Counted from the first letter of the stretch, positions 51,091 to 61,928 are shown. The stretch is 64,000 bases of DNA from Alkalimarinus coralli (GCF_023650515.1 NZ_CP096016.1:2916001-2980000), one strand, 5' to 3'. Notes: a model not told the origin generated them from the letters alone. Numbers and translations are program-made.

Positions 51091-52502
51091 AACTGACAGA
51101 AATTACTATCGAAAATTACCGGTGTTTTGAAAGACTTAATATTTCATTTCACCCAGAAGTCACTGTGTTAATTGCACCCAATGGTGCAGGTAAAACAACC
51201 ATTATTGATGCGGCACGCATTGCTATGTGGCCACTCGTAAAAGCCTTTGACTTGGGAAGCCAAACGGGGAAATCAGCAACCATACAAATTGAGGACGTAC
51301 GTTTAACGCGTCGTGATCAAAACAACATGGAGGCAGTCATACCTTCTATTGTGGATGCTCAGGGAATTTGGCCAGGAGAGTCTGAAGAGAAGCATTGGAT
51401 CCAGACACGAGAAAAACTTAAGTCAGGCACCAATACTCTGCAAGATGAACATGCTAAAGCGTTAACCAAACTTGGTAAGAAGCTTCAGAACCAAGTTCGC
51501 GACGAAAAAAACCTTACAGCAATAGATTTGCCTCTCATTGTTTATTTGGGGACGGGTAGGCTTTGGTATCAAGGACGTTATACGTCTACAGTAGCCGACA
51601 AAAAATTAGATAAAAGCATGCAATCTCGCCTTTGGGGCTATCAGAACTGCTTAACTACTGCATCGAGCTACAAACAATTCGAAGATTGGTATGGCTGGGT
51701 TTACAAAAGCTATCGTGAACTTCAAATACAACAATTGGAAGGCTCCGATTATTTTGACTTTCAACTCTTAGAGCAATTTAAATCTGCCATTCAAGTCGTC
51801 AAGCAATCTGTAAATGCACTTACTCAAAAAGCAACAGGATGGCACGACATTGAATATAGCGTTAGCCAGCGCCAGCAACTGGTTATGAACCACCCTGTAC
51901 ATGGTGCCTTACCACTGAGTATGCTAAGTGATGGTTTGCGCAATATGGTTGTCATGGTGTCAGACATAGCCTTTCGCTGTATCAAACTAAACCCACACTT
52001 CGGTGAACAAGCGGCTCTAAAAACCGAAGGTGTGGTCATGATAGATGAAGTGGATATGTTTCTTCATCCAACTTGGCAACAAACCGTGATTGGCTCATTG
52101 CGAGAAGCATTTCCAAAAATTCAGTTTATTGTGACTACCCACAGCCCTCAAGTATTGTCTACGGTACCTGCTGAATGTATCCGTGTTTTAAGACACGAAC
52201 CTGATCCCAACACAGGGGAAACAATATCAACTGCCGAACGAAAAGATGAGCAAACTATTGGCATCCCGAGCAGCGATATTCTGATCGATTACCAAGAAGT
52301 GAACCCAATTCCTCCTGTAGAGGAAGCACAATGGGTTGCTGATTACACCGCATTAATCGAGCAAGGCCAACATGAAAGCGATCAAGGAAAGGCACTACGA
52401 ACAAAACTCATCGATATATATGGGGAATCCCATCGCGTTTTGTTGGATGCAGATAAACTCATTCGCTTCCAGTCCTTCAAGCAAAAGAACAATAAGGGTT
52501 AG
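51087..52502 (+). CDS. ptuA: PtuA-like AAA ATPase (Septu)
   Basis: 471 residues, SMC/RecF-like ATPase. Walker [10 protein letters not shown] (30-38), signature-like [14 protein letters not shown], Walker [14 protein letters not shown] (Asp320, Glu321) and the switch VTTHSPQVL. The short PtuA type found in Septu and retron-associated PtuAB pairs. It starts inside the helicase stop (ATGA) and is followed two bases later by the HNH gene. No reverse transcriptase gene is nearby, so it is not part of a retron here. Confidence 0.85.
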   Translation: MKLTEITIENYRCFERLNISFHPEVTVLIAPNGAGKTTIIDAARIAMWPLVKAFDLGSQTGKSATIQIEDVRLTRRDQNNMEAVIPSIVDAQGIWPGESEEKHWIQTREKLKSGTNTLQDEHAKALTKLGKKLQNQVRDEKNLTAIDLPLIVYLGTGRLWYQGRYTSTVADKKLDKSMQSRLWGYQNCLTTASSYKQFEDWYGWVYKSYRELQIQQLEGSDYFDFQLLEQFKSAIQVVKQSVNALTQKATGWHDIEYSVSQRQQLVMNHPVHGALPLSMLSDGLRNMVVMVSDIAFRCIKLNPHFGEQAALKTEGVVMIDEVDMFLHPTWQQTVIGSLREAFPKIQFIVTTHSPQVLSTVPAECIRVLRHEPDPNTGETISTAERKDEQTIGIPSSDILIDYQEVNPIPPVEEAQWVADYTALIEQGQHESDQGKALRTKLIDIYGESHRVLLDADKLIRFQSFKQKNNKG

Positions 52503-52504
52503 CG

Positions 52505-53179
52505 ATGCATAAGTTAGATCGAGACAACACAGAAGCGCCTCAGTGTTTAAGTGAATATGATCACAATACACAGACTTGGGATAATTTCGGTGGCGAATGT
52601 AAAAAGCAACTTCGTGCGGCACTTGTGCAAATGCAAGGTGTGCCAGGCGTAACAACGGCGGAAGCATCTGAATATGGAGTGCGTTGTGCCTATTGCGAAG
52701 ATGCTATTCACCATGCAGGACACATTGAACATTTTCGCCGAAAAAATCCAAGCCACTTTCCAGAATTAACATTCGAATGGAGCAACCTGTTTTTAGCTTG
52801 TGGCTCAAACGACCACTGTGGCCATTACAAAGATCGCTCCAGAGCTGAAGCCTATAACCCAGATAACCTTATCAAGCCCGACATAGAAGACCCCGATGGT
52901 TATCTATATTTTCATTCTTCCGGCGAAGTCAGGGCACGCGCCGGTATAGGTGCAAACGATGTTCGCAAAGCCACCGAAACCATTCGAGTGTTTGGTTTAG
53001 ACAATCGAGTGCTGAAAGGTAATAGAGCCAGAGCAGTACAGCCCTATAAAAAAATGCTGGAAGAAATAGCCGATTGGGATTCTGAGTTAATAGCTGAGTA
53101 TATCCAAGAAGAAATTGAAAGCACCCAGTGGCAAGCATTTTCCACAACGATCAAACACTTCTTGGCAGGAGCCTGTTAA
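52505..53179 (+). CDS. ptuB: PtuB-like HNH endonuclease (Septu)
   Basis: 224 residues of the TIGR02646/PtuB type. Zinc-stabilised HNH: CAYC (61-64), GHIEHF (His73, His76), EWSNLFLACGSNDHCGHYK (Asn94, Cys99, Cys105, His107). The nuclease effector that PtuA activates against phage. The stop TAA overlaps the ATG of the next small ORF (TAATG). The pair separates the helicase from the methylase of the host operon. Confidence 0.87.
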   Translation: MHKLDRDNTEAPQCLSEYDHNTQTWDNFGGECKKQLRAALVQMQGVPGVTTAEASEYGVRCAYCEDAIHHAGHIEHFRRKNPSHFPELTFEWSNLFLACGSNDHCGHYKDRSRAEAYNPDNLIKPDIEDPDGYLYFHSSGEVRARAGIGANDVRKATETIRVFGLDNRVLKGNRARAVQPYKKMLEEIADWDSELIAEYIQEEIESTQWQAFSTTIKHFLAGAC

Positions 53180-53376
53180 TGAACGCTGCTGTATTTCGCT
53201 TAAACCAAGCAGACAAATTTATGCTCGCCATAGTCATGGTCGACGGAGAAGAGTTTGAAGGGCCGTACTACGTTAAAACGCCGTTCACCGCCGAACCAGA
53301 CTTTGGTGTAGCCAGTATTAATTATGATCTCAGTGACCTGCTCTCAAAAGCAGTTGCGCCTGAGCAAACCGTTTAA
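53179..53376 (+). pseudogene. Remnant duplicate of the helicase C-terminus
   Basis: 65-codon ORF starting at the TAATG overlap with the ptuB stop. After six unrelated residues (MNAAVF) it matches the last 58 residues of the helicase ([19 protein letters not shown] onward), differing at a few positions. The nuclease-like motif (GWDV/EVKG) of DUF3883 is not included, so it cannot be active on its own. It ends 9 bases before the methylase ATG, exactly where the helicase stop would have been before the PtuAB insertion. Confidence 0.85.
53198..53373 (+). repeat. Direct repeat copy B: 3' end of helicase gene
   Basis: Partner of copy A at 50912-51087. Together they bracket ptuA and ptuB. Reading frame is kept through the copy. 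Confidence 0.9.
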
Positions 53377-53385
53377 GGCAGATAA

Positions 53386-56307
53386 ATGAGTAACATTAAA
53401 ATTCCAAAGAAATTGATTGAAGTGGCATTGCCTCTCGACGACATCAATGCTGCTTGTGCTCATGAAAAGCAACCAGGGATTGGCGCACACCCGAGAGGCC
53501 TTCACTTGTGGTGGGCAAGACGCCCTTTACCTGCTGCTAGAGCTGTTATTTTTGCGCAAATGGTAAATGATCCTTCTGAAACTGTTTCTGGCGATAAACG
53601 CCTTCGTGAAACTCAACTAAAAATGCAAAATGAACGAGAAAGACTGTTTGATATTATTCGTGAATTGGTGAAGTGGGAAAACACCAATAATGAAGAGGTA
53701 TTGAATAAAGCGCGTGAAGCTATTAAAGAAAGCTGGCGCTTTACCTGTGAGCTAAACAAAAAGCATCCGCAAGCTAATGAGCTTTTTAATCCGGAAAAAC
53801 TACCTGCTTTCCATGACCCCTTTGCTGGTGGAGGTGCAATACCGCTTGAAGGACAGCGTTTAGGTTTAGAAAGTTTCGCTAGTGACTTAAATCCTGTTGC
53901 GGTCATGATCAATAAGGCGATGATTGAAATACCTCCAAAGTTTTCAGGTCAAGCACCGATTGGCCCAACGAACCCAGAAGACAAACAATCAGACCTAATA
54001 AATGATTGGTCAGGAGCCAGAGGACTAGCGGAGGACGTGCGCAGATATGGCCATTGGGTAAATCAAGAAGCGACCAAACGAATAGGTCACCTCTATCCAA
54101 AAATAAAAATAACAGCCGATATGGTGAATGAACGCCCTGACCTAAAAGCATACGAAGGGAAAGAGTTAACTGTTTTAACATGGTTATGGGCAAGGACAGT
54201 TAAGAGTCCAAATCCTGCTTTTAGCAGTGTAGATGTACCTTTAGTTTCGACATTTGTACTTTCAAGCAAAAAAGGTAAAGAAGCTTATGTAGAACCACGC
54301 ATCGATGGTACAAATTATGAGTTTAAAGTTATTAAAGGGAAACCAACCTCTGAAGCAAAACAAGGAACAAAAGTAGGTCGAGGCGGAAACTTTCGATGCC
54401 TAATTTCTGATACTCCAATTCCAGTTAAAGACATAAGGGCGCAAGGACAAAAGGGTACCTTTAAGCAACGACTAATGGCCATCGTTGCTGAAGGCAAGCA
54501 AGGTCGAGTCTATCTATCTCCAACCCAAGAGATGGAAGAAATCGCTAACTCAGCCACTCCAGATTGGAAGCCAAACACGGAAATTAATCATAATCCGCGA
54601 GATATACGAACACAGCTATATGGGCTGAATGTCTATGGCGACCTATTTACCTCGAGACAACTTTTCGCACTCACGACATTTTCAGATTTAGTGCAAGTTG
54701 CTCGCGAAAAGGCAATTGAAGATGCCATAGCTAGTGGTATGGAAAATGATGACCTAGGCATCGATCAAGGTGGAACAGGGGCAAAAGCCTACGGAGATGC
54801 GATTGCGGTCTATTTAGCGTTTGCCGTTGATCGTTTGGCTGACTACAACAGTAGTATCGCGACTTGGAAAGCTTCGGGCGAGCAAGTTATGCAGACGTAT
54901 AAAAGACAAGCCCTACCAATGACTTGGGATTTTCCAGAATCAAATATCCTTGGCGAGAAATCTATCTGCTGGCTAAAGGCAATTAAATACACTTCTGACA
55001 ACCTGAATGCGTGTACCAAACTTAATTCTTTGATTGCGGGTTCTGTAGCACAAGCAGATGCTGCTACTCAGTCAATATCTACTGGAAAAGTTATTTCAAC
55101 AGACCCGCCATACTACGACAACATAGGTTATGCGGATCTATCAGATTATTTTTATGTTTGGATGCGCCGATCTCTAAAATCAATATATCCAAACCTGTTT
55201 TCAACCATGGCTGTGCCTAAGAGCGAAGAGTTAGTAGCAACACCTTACCGCCACGGAAGTAAAGAAAGTGCAGAATCTTTCTTTTTGGATGGAATGACTC
55301 GAGCCATTCATAGCATGGCAGAAAAAGGAAATCCTGCTTTTCCTGTAACCATTTACTATGCATTCAAACAATCAGAAACCAAGGAAGGCAGCACATCCAG
55401 TACTGGTTGGGAAACATTCCTCGAGTCGATTATCAGTGCAGGTTTTTCAATTGATGGAACGTGGCCAATGAGAACAGAATTAGCCAATAGGATGATTGCA
55501 TCAGGCACAAACGCTCTAGCATCCTCTGTCGTTTTGGTGTGTAAAAAACGAGGTGAACAAGCAGAGTCTATTTCACGCCGACAATTCCAACGTGAACTCC
55601 GTGAAGAAATGCCCGAAGCCCTTGAAGCGATGATCGGCGGCAGTACTGGTGCATCACCTATCGCCCCAGTAGATTTAGCACAAGCCGCTATCGGCCCTGG
55701 CATGGCCATTTTCTCGAAGTATGAGGCGGTTCTGAATCAAGACGGTAGCAAAATGAGTGTGCACGATGCGCTTATTTTAATTAACCGCGCCATCACCGAT
55801 TACCTCAACCCAGACAGCGGTAACTTCGACAACGACACTTTATTCTGCGACGACTGGTTTAGCCAGTACGGTTGGGGTCAAGGACAGTTTGGAGAAGCTG
55901 ACACTCTCGCTCGCGCTAAAGGCACATCGGTAGATGGTGTGCGTGATGCCGGAGTGATTGAATCCGGCGGCGGTAAAGTCCGCCTGTTGAAGTGGAGCGA
56001 GTACCCCACTGATTGGGACCCAAAAACTGATACCCGCACCCCGATATGGGAAGCCTGCCACCAGATGATCCGCGTACTGAACCAGCAAGGCGAAGCCGAA
56101 GCAGGCAGCCTGCTTGCTCGTATGCCTGAGCGAGGCGAGCACATTCGCCAGCTGGCCTACCACCTATACACACTATGCGAACGCAAAAAGTGGGCAGAAG
56201 AAGCCCGCGCCTATAACGAATTAATTGGTTCCTGGCATGCCATTGTCGCCGCTTCGCACGAAGTAGGCCATCGCGGTACCCAGTCTGAACTTGGCTTAGA
56301 TTTTTAA
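53386..56307 (+). CDS. DUF1156 DNA methyltransferase (COG1743-like)
   Basis: 973 residues. N-terminal DUF1156 ([38 protein letters not shown]). SAM-binding motif [14 protein letters not shown] (Asp144), catalytic [14 protein letters not shown] (Asp573), which predicts N6-adenine or N4-cytosine methylation. Large spacer between motif I and the DPPY motif. Works with the upstream helicase and the downstream DUF499 ATPase; together they form a helicase-methylase-ATPase defence module (named Hma in defence surveys, from memory). Starts 9 bases after the helicase remnant. Confidence 0.87.
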   Translation: MSNIKIPKKLIEVALPLDDINAACAHEKQPGIGAHPRGLHLWWARRPLPAARAVIFAQMVNDPSETVSGDKRLRETQLKMQNERERLFDIIRELVKWENTNNEEVLNKAREAIKESWRFTCELNKKHPQANELFNPEKLPAFHDPFAGGGAIPLEGQRLGLESFASDLNPVAVMINKAMIEIPPKFSGQAPIGPTNPEDKQSDLINDWSGARGLAEDVRRYGHWVNQEATKRIGHLYPKIKITADMVNERPDLKAYEGKELTVLTWLWARTVKSPNPAFSSVDVPLVSTFVLSSKKGKEAYVEPRIDGTNYEFKVIKGKPTSEAKQGTKVGRGGNFRCLISDTPIPVKDIRAQGQKGTFKQRLMAIVAEGKQGRVYLSPTQEMEEIANSATPDWKPNTEINHNPRDIRTQLYGLNVYGDLFTSRQLFALTTFSDLVQVAREKAIEDAIASGMENDDLGIDQGGTGAKAYGDAIAVYLAFAVDRLADYNSSIATWKASGEQVMQTYKRQALPMTWDFPESNILGEKSICWLKAIKYTSDNLNACTKLNSLIAGSVAQADAATQSISTGKVISTDPPYYDNIGYADLSDYFYVWMRRSLKSIYPNLFSTMAVPKSEELVATPYRHGSKESAESFFLDGMTRAIHSMAEKGNPAFPVTIYYAFKQSETKEGSTSSTGWETFLESIISAGFSIDGTWPMRTELANRMIASGTNALASSVVLVCKKRGEQAESISRRQFQRELREEMPEALEAMIGGSTGASPIAPVDLAQAAIGPGMAIFSKYEAVLNQDGSKMSVHDALILINRAITDYLNPDSGNFDNDTLFCDDWFSQYGWGQGQFGEADTLARAKGTSVDGVRDAGVIESGGGKVRLLKWSEYPTDWDPKTDTRTPIWEACHQMIRVLNQQGEAEAGSLLARMPERGEHIRQLAYHLYTLCERKKWAEEARAYNELIGSWHAIVAASHEVGHRGTQSELGLDF

Positions 56308-56322
56308 GAGGGAGAAAAAAGA

Positions 56323-59160
56323 ATGAGTTTAAAACCATGGCGTGAAATTGCCCGCCCTCACAAAGATGTACTAGAAGGCACTTTCAAGCAATCTGAATTT
56401 GCGGCTGATATTTCGCAAGTCGCTTCAGGGACTGCGACAGTCGAATATCAAGATGCGGAAAAGTTCTTCTCCCGTACCTTTATTACTGAAGGCATGCGCT
56501 TATTGTTAATGTCGGTTGCGCAGCGCTTAGCAGGCCAAGGTGGTGACCCGGTCATTCAACTGCAAACCGCATTTGGTGGTGGTAAAACCCATACCATGTT
56601 AGCGGTTTTACATTTGGCCTCTCGCCAAGTCAGTACCGATAAGCTTGAAGGTATTCCACCGCTATTGGATGAAGCGGGCATCCATGACTTACCCAGTGCA
56701 AAAGTAGCAGTCATAGATGGCATTAAGCTTTCTCCAAGCCAACCACAACAGCATGACAATATTGCGGCGAACACGCTGTGGGGTGAATTAGCTTGGCAGC
56801 TACTCGGCGATGAAGGTTACGCCATGGTTGCCCAGAGCGATGCCGATGGTACATCACCGGGTAAAGAAGTGGTGCGGCAGCTGGTTGAGAAAGCAGCGCC
56901 TTGTGTCATCCTCATTGACGAGCTCGTGGCCTTTGTTCGCCAATTAGAAGTGGGCAAACAATTTAAAGCCGGTACTTTCGACAGCAACATTTCATTTATT
57001 CAGGCGCTCACCGAAGCCATGAAAGCGGTCCCCAACGCGATTCTATTGGCCTCGTTACCGGAGTCTGAATTAGAAGTGGGTGGCACCATGGGCCAACGTG
57101 CTCTGGAATCGCTGGAAAAATACTTTGCACGTGTTGAATCGGTTTGGAAACCTGTCGCCAGCACTGAAGCCTTTGAAATTGTACGCCGCCGTTTGTTTGA
57201 ATCGGCTGGAGAACGTGCCGAAGTAGAAGGGATTAGCCGACAGTTCTCTGATTTCTATCGCACCAATAGTGACAAGTTCCCGCTGGAAACACAGTCGAAT
57301 GTGTATTTTGAGCGACTTTGCCAGTCTTACCCCATTCACCCAGAAGTATTCGACCGCTTATATGAAGACTGGTCGACCTTGGATAAATTCCAGCGCACAC
57401 GTGGCGTGTTGCAGTACATGGCAATTGTGATTCACCGCCTTTGGAATTCAGATAACAAAGACGCGTTGATTATGCCGGGCTCCATTGCCTTGGACGACAG
57501 CAATGTACGCAATAAGAGCATTCACTACTTACCTCAAGGTTGGGAGCCGGTACTGGAAAAAGAAGTGGATGGCCCACGTTCAGAGCCCGCTAATATTGAT
57601 GGCCACGATACCCGTTTTGGTAGCGTACAGGCTGCCCGCCGCGCAATGCGCACCATCTTTTTAGGCAGTGCCCCTTCGAATGCGGAACAAGGTGTTAAAG
57701 GCTTAAACCAGGAACACATTTTATTAGGCTGTGCCCAGCCTGGGCAAACCATCGGTGTGTTTGAAGATGTGCTTAAGCGCTTACGAGATCGTTTGCATTA
57801 TTTATATTCAGAGCAAGATCGTTACTACCTGGACACACGGCCAAACCTACGCCGTGAAATGGAAAGCCGAAAGCAAAATATTAATGAACCCCAAGAGCTG
57901 CACCCATTATTGAAAGAGCGTGTAGGAAGGGTATTTGGTAGAAACCATTGTTTTGGCGGGATTCATGTTTTCACCCCTTCGGTAGACGTACCTGACGACT
58001 ATGCGCCAGGCCCACGCTTAGTAGTGCTGCCACCAAATGCTGCATACAGCCGTGGTGATGCCAGACAAGCCTATGAAGCCGCTGAGGAGATACTGCGCAA
58101 TCGCGGCGACCAACCAAGGCAAAAGCAAAACCGATTGATTTTCTTTGCTGCCGATTATGATGTGGTTAGCCGTTTAAAAGATGCGGGTAGAACTTATCTT
58201 GCGTGGAAGAGCATCGTGTCTGATGTGGCTGATGGGAAATTGGACCTAACGGTATCACTGTCTAAACAGGCTAAGCGCAACGCAGATACTGCCGAGCAAA
58301 GCTTACATCAAATCGTGCGTGAAACTTATAAGTGGATAATCTGCCCGGTTGAAGAATTTTCTAAAGGTAAGCCTCAGCTTGTATGGGAGTCTGTATCAGT
58401 ATCTCCGGCGGCACAAAACTTAATTTCTGAAATAGAAAATAAGCTAAAGGAAGAAGAGTGGCTGATTTCTGAATGGAGCCCTATTCATCTGCGTAACACA
58501 CTTCAACAGTGGTATCTGAAAGATGGCGTAACCGAGGTAGGCGCGTTAAAGGTTTGGCAAGACAGCTGCCACTACTTATACCTGCCTCGCCTTGTAAATG
58601 ACCACGTTTTCAAAAATGCGATTACTTCGGGCTTAGACAGCGAAGATTATTTTGGCTTTGCTTCGGGTAAAGATGGTGACCGTTATCTAGGTTTCGTATT
58701 TGGCCGTGGCTCTATGTCTATATTGGATGACTCTTCATTGTTAATCGAGCGTGAAGCAGCGGCTGATTATCGTGAGCGAACAAAACCAGCACCACAGCCT
58801 GAGCCCACACCACCAACTGGGGGGCAACCAACACCTACTCCGACTGGTGGAACAGGCCCGACTGGAGGGTCACAGCCTCAACCAACACCTGGCGGCACGA
58901 CGCCTACACCAGTTCAAACGGCAGCTAAGAGACAGTTCTACGGCAATATAGAACTCGACCCAGTGAAAGCAAAAATGGACTTCGCCACCATTGTTGATGA
59001 GGTGGTGCAGCAATTCACCGCGAAGTTAGGCGTGGAAGTGTCGATCTCTGTCGAGATTCAAGCTCGCTCAAAGGATGGGTTTGATGAAGCGCTTCAACGC
59101 ACCATCAAAGAGAACTGTAATGTGCTGCGGTTCAGCAGTTCGGAGTTTGAAGAGGAATAG
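56323..59160 (+). CDS. DUF499 ATPase (COG1483-like)
   Basis: 945 residues, AAA-type ATPase. Walker [11 protein letters not shown] (Gly85-Thr89) and Walker [11 protein letters not shown] (near residue 200). Residues about 822-868 form a Pro/Thr/Gly-rich linker ([11 protein letters not shown] and similar) before a ~80-residue C-terminal domain ([17 protein letters not shown]...). GGGAGAAAAAAG site upstream. Constant partner of DUF1156 methylases; mechanism unknown. It is the last gene of the helicase-methylase-ATPase operon. Confidence 0.85.
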   Translation: MSLKPWREIARPHKDVLEGTFKQSEFAADISQVASGTATVEYQDAEKFFSRTFITEGMRLLLMSVAQRLAGQGGDPVIQLQTAFGGGKTHTMLAVLHLASRQVSTDKLEGIPPLLDEAGIHDLPSAKVAVIDGIKLSPSQPQQHDNIAANTLWGELAWQLLGDEGYAMVAQSDADGTSPGKEVVRQLVEKAAPCVILIDELVAFVRQLEVGKQFKAGTFDSNISFIQALTEAMKAVPNAILLASLPESELEVGGTMGQRALESLEKYFARVESVWKPVASTEAFEIVRRRLFESAGERAEVEGISRQFSDFYRTNSDKFPLETQSNVYFERLCQSYPIHPEVFDRLYEDWSTLDKFQRTRGVLQYMAIVIHRLWNSDNKDALIMPGSIALDDSNVRNKSIHYLPQGWEPVLEKEVDGPRSEPANIDGHDTRFGSVQAARRAMRTIFLGSAPSNAEQGVKGLNQEHILLGCAQPGQTIGVFEDVLKRLRDRLHYLYSEQDRYYLDTRPNLRREMESRKQNINEPQELHPLLKERVGRVFGRNHCFGGIHVFTPSVDVPDDYAPGPRLVVLPPNAAYSRGDARQAYEAAEEILRNRGDQPRQKQNRLIFFAADYDVVSRLKDAGRTYLAWKSIVSDVADGKLDLTVSLSKQAKRNADTAEQSLHQIVRETYKWIICPVEEFSKGKPQLVWESVSVSPAAQNLISEIENKLKEEEWLISEWSPIHLRNTLQQWYLKDGVTEVGALKVWQDSCHYLYLPRLVNDHVFKNAITSGLDSEDYFGFASGKDGDRYLGFVFGRGSMSILDDSSLLIEREAAADYRERTKPAPQPEPTPPTGGQPTPTPTGGTGPTGGSQPQPTPGGTTPTPVQTAAKRQFYGNIELDPVKAKMDFATIVDEVVQQFTAKLGVEVSISVEIQARSKDGFDEALQRTIKENCNVLRFSSSEFEEE

Positions 59161-59222
59161 GAATTGATCCTTTGTCATCACGCAAATTGGCTGATTAAAA
59201 TAAACAATGCAAGGATGCAATC

Positions 59223-60227
59223 GTGGCCACAACGGTAATAGAAGCTTTTAACAAATTTCTGGCCGATCAGGTGAATTTGTGTGATGACGAAACCAAGATA
59301 GCCAGAGCTAGCCGTGATTGGCTGGTTGGGCAAATCTGTAATTTTCCATCAAAGGTCGATCACTTTCCTCAAGTGTATACGGAGAAAAATATTTTCTTTG
59401 GTTCATTTGCTCGAAGTACAAAGAAGAGACCCCTTGATGACATTGACATCATGATTTGTCTAAACGCTCAAGGCTCAACTTATTTCGAAGGACTATTAGG
59501 TGGCATTTCAATATCTGTTCCTGAACAATCAACACAGCTTCGGCGTCTATGTAACGATGGAACAGATACTCTCAACTCAATCAAGGTTGTAAATAAAATC
59601 GTCTCTGCCCTGAATAATGTTCCTCAATATGCAAGTGCAGACACTAAACGAAATCAAGAGGCCGCTATATTGTCTCTGACAAGTTATGACTGGAGCTATG
59701 ACATTGTTCCCTGTTTTTTCACTTCGCCAGACACATATGGAAATTCATTCTATTTAATTCCTGACGGAAGCGGGTCATGGAAAAAGACCAACCCGATACT
59801 CGATCAAAATCGGACGCAAGCAATAAATGCAAACCATAATGGCAACGTACTTAACGTGATCCGGATAATGAAATACTGGAACAAACGGCCAACGATGCCA
59901 TCAATGAGTTCCTATCTTCTTGAGGTAATGATCTTAAATTATTATTCGACGAGATCTGATGCTGCAAGTGAATTTGTAGACTTGGAGCTTCCTAAGATAT
60001 TCGAATATGTCTGGCTAAACGTGACTAACGATGTGTCAGACCCGAAAGGTATTCAAGGCAATATCAATTCCCTAACGCAAGACGAACGAAGCAAAATATC
60101 CACCCGAGCATGGGCTGATAAAAACAAAGCTATTGAAGCACGACAATTTGAGTCCGACAAGGATCACCGCAGCTCTATTAAAAAATGGGGTGATATCTTT
60201 GGCAGCAACTTCCCGGATTATGGATAA
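59223..60227 (+). CDS. CBASS SMODS-family nucleotidyltransferase (CD-NTase)
   Basis: 334 residues, GTG start with an AAGGA site. Polymerase-beta-like fold: GS at 60-61 in IFFGSFARSTKKRPLDDID, DxD at Asp73/Asp75 and third Asp160 in SYDIVP. Expected to make a cyclic oligonucleotide upon phage infection. It is followed 6 bases later by an S-4TM effector gene. No Cap2/Cap3 or HORMA/TRIP13 genes are present, so a minimal (type I) CBASS. The product nucleotide cannot be predicted here. Confidence 0.87.
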   Translation: MATTVIEAFNKFLADQVNLCDDETKIARASRDWLVGQICNFPSKVDHFPQVYTEKNIFFGSFARSTKKRPLDDIDIMICLNAQGSTYFEGLLGGISISVPEQSTQLRRLCNDGTDTLNSIKVVNKIVSALNNVPQYASADTKRNQEAAILSLTSYDWSYDIVPCFFTSPDTYGNSFYLIPDGSGSWKKTNPILDQNRTQAINANHNGNVLNVIRIMKYWNKRPTMPSMSSYLLEVMILNYYSTRSDAASEFVDLELPKIFEYVWLNVTNDVSDPKGIQGNINSLTQDERSKISTRAWADKNKAIEARQFESDKDHRSSIKKWGDIFGSNFPDYG

Positions 60228-60233
60228 CCAAAG

Positions 60234-61145
60234 ATGAACAGGATTAATGAATTTCAGTCACAAGACTCGAATGTGAAGATCGCAGCAGCGTTCAGACGCG
60301 CCTACAAAATGGCTAAGATATGGAAGACATGGATATGGATCCCAACCATACTACTCTCTGTACTCCAGCTAATCGTCGCTATCAATATTCAAAAAATCAT
60401 TTCTTTTCCAACTGTAAATCTTGCAGCTTACGTTACCGCCACCACTCTTTTGATGATAATGGCCAGCACTATTGGAAAACACACAAAAATCAATAAATAC
60501 GTCGGTTTAGGTAGCAGTCTACAACGCCTCCACGATTTCAATGTTTTAGGGATAGGAATAAAACCAAGCCCAATTGAAACGCCGCAATCTCAAATAAATA
60601 GACTATCCAAAAAGTGGCTCGACAAAAACAGTCAAGACAAATCTAACCTATCTGAATGGTGGCCAGCTAGGGTTTCCGAGCTAGGAAGGGAAAAAGGCAT
60701 AGCACTCTGCCTACTTTCAACATTTCGCTGGGAAACAGAGATTAGAAAAAAATATGGCGTTGTTTTAGCAATGATATTTATTGCCACTACAGCTCTGAGT
60801 TTATTTCTGATGTATACATTAAACTACAGAATTGAAGATTACATTGTTCGAATACTCGTGCCGATTTCACCTTTCCTAGGTTTATTGATCGATGAATGGT
60901 TGTGCAATCGAACCAGCATAGATACTGCTTCAAAGTGTTCTGACCAGTGCTTTCAGCTATGGCAGAGTAATGGCGTTGATATTAGTAGTGAATTAGACCA
61001 ACTTAGCTACTTATGGAACGGCTACAGGGCTAACTCAAACCCTATATTCGAGTGGTTATACTGGACGACACAAAAAGTTACGAACGAAGATATGATAATC
61101 GATGCCAATGCTCTTGTAGATGATGCTTTAGTTCAGAGCCAATGA
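60234..61145 (+). CDS. S-4TM family pore-forming CBASS effector
   Basis: 303 residues with four membrane segments: about 33-55 (TWIWIPTILLSVLQLIVAI), 61-81 (LAAYVTATTLLMIMASTIG), 176-196 (VVLAMIFIATTALSLFLM) and 204-223 (VRILVPISPFLGLLIDEWL), with a soluble middle and C-terminal part. Matches the SMODS-associated 4TM effector type that is thought to permeabilise the inner membrane when the CD-NTase signal binds, killing the infected cell. Its stop overlaps the convergent downstream gene by 13 bases. Confidence 0.8.
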   Translation: MNRINEFQSQDSNVKIAAAFRRAYKMAKIWKTWIWIPTILLSVLQLIVAINIQKIISFPTVNLAAYVTATTLLMIMASTIGKHTKINKYVGLGSSLQRLHDFNVLGIGIKPSPIETPQSQINRLSKKWLDKNSQDKSNLSEWWPARVSELGREKGIALCLLSTFRWETEIRKKYGVVLAMIFIATTALSLFLMYTLNYRIEDYIVRILVPISPFLGLLIDEWLCNRTSIDTASKCSDQCFQLWQSNGVDISSELDQLSYLWNGYRANSNPIFEWLYWTTQKVTNEDMIIDANALVDDALVQSQ

Positions 61146-61435
61146 TTCGGTATTTCAATTTCAAAAGAGTTGGCTGCATAGCGAAGCATATTTAGTATTT
61201 CTTTATGCTTGGCTTCATCGTAAGGCTGGCCCGCTTGTTTTTTATCTACAATATCTTTCAGTTGAGGAAGATTGAACATACCAAGCTTATAAAAATTACC
61301 CCAGGTGGGTTGCCCGAATAAATTGTAAATAGTTTCGGTAGCATCACGCTCGCTAGCCAAGCGCTTTTCTCCGGTGATTTTTTGAGCCGCTGCCTCGGCT
61401 TCATCCCTGTCTTCATAGGTGTTTAGCAGTTTCAT
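61133..61435 (-). CDS. Hypothetical protein (100 aa)
   Basis: Not recognised. 100 residues from the ATG at 61435 (MKLLNTYEDRDEAEAAAQKIT); the frame can extend to 61525 but then overlaps the endolysin gene. Mixed charged helical sequence with NLFGQPTWGNFYKLG in the middle; no signal peptide or membrane segment. Transcribed with the lysis genes upstream on the minus strand, tail-to-tail with the CBASS effector. The length and position suggest a phage-type accessory protein, but no function is assigned. Confidence 0.6.
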   Translation of the reverse strand: MKLLNTYEDRDEAEAAAQKITGEKRLASERDATETIYNLFGQPTWGNFYKLGMFNLPQLKDIVDKKQAGQPYDEAKHKEILNMLRYAANSFEIEIPNHWL

Positions 61436-61493
61436 TAATATGCGCCTGTCAAAATGAATCTTACAAAAACCAGATATTAACATTTCCTGTAGT

Positions 61494-61928
61494 TTAGCTA
61501 TAGACATACAGATTTGATTCAGCACCGCGACGCCTAATCAATCCGTTCAACTTCCGCCCACCAGCCCACACCCAGCGCATCATTTGCGCTGGCACCTCGG
61601 TATGAGCTCGGCGATTCACCTTTCTCCGAAGGGTTGAACGCTGAAAAGCCCCGGCCCCCAGATTGAAGGTAAATGAAACCAACGCATCAAACTGGCCATC
61701 TGTTAATGGGACGTTCACCAAACGCAGGACCGCTCGCTCAGCTGTCTCAACGTCCTTGCGCAATAGTTCTTCGGCTTCAGTCTCACTGATCTCATTAAAA
61801 GATTCGCCCGAACGGACCAAGTGCCCATAGCCGATGGTTGGGTAACCGGCTGGGCAGATATAAACCGTTGAGCTAAAGCCCTCGAAACGCTTGATTAAGT
61901 CGATGCCATCTTGAGTAATGTGGCGCAT
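61494..61928 (-). CDS. Phage-type endolysin (GH24 lysozyme)
   Basis: 144 residues from the ATG at 61928, which has a GGGGG site and lies one base after the holin stop. A frame to 61967 would overlap the holin. T4/P21-lysozyme fold: catalytic Glu in IKRFEGF, Cys nine residues later (YICPAGYPT) where T4 has Asp, and Thr in PTIGYGHLV, the E-C-T triad of several endolysins. DGQFDALVSFTFNLGAGAF and RRRGAESNLY complete the family pattern. No signal peptide, so it needs the neighbouring holin. Confidence 0.9.
   Translation of the reverse strand: MRHITQDGIDLIKRFEGFSSTVYICPAGYPTIGYGHLVRSGESFNEISETEAEELLRKDVETAERAVLRLVNVPLTDGQFDALVSFTFNLGAGAFQRSTLRRKVNRRAHTEVPAQMMRWVWAGGRKLNGLIRRRGAESNLYVYS

Noticed and set aside
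51087-53179. PtuAB as part of a retron
   Set aside because: No reverse transcriptase gene or msr/msd-like structure lies nearby; the neighbours are helicase and methylase.
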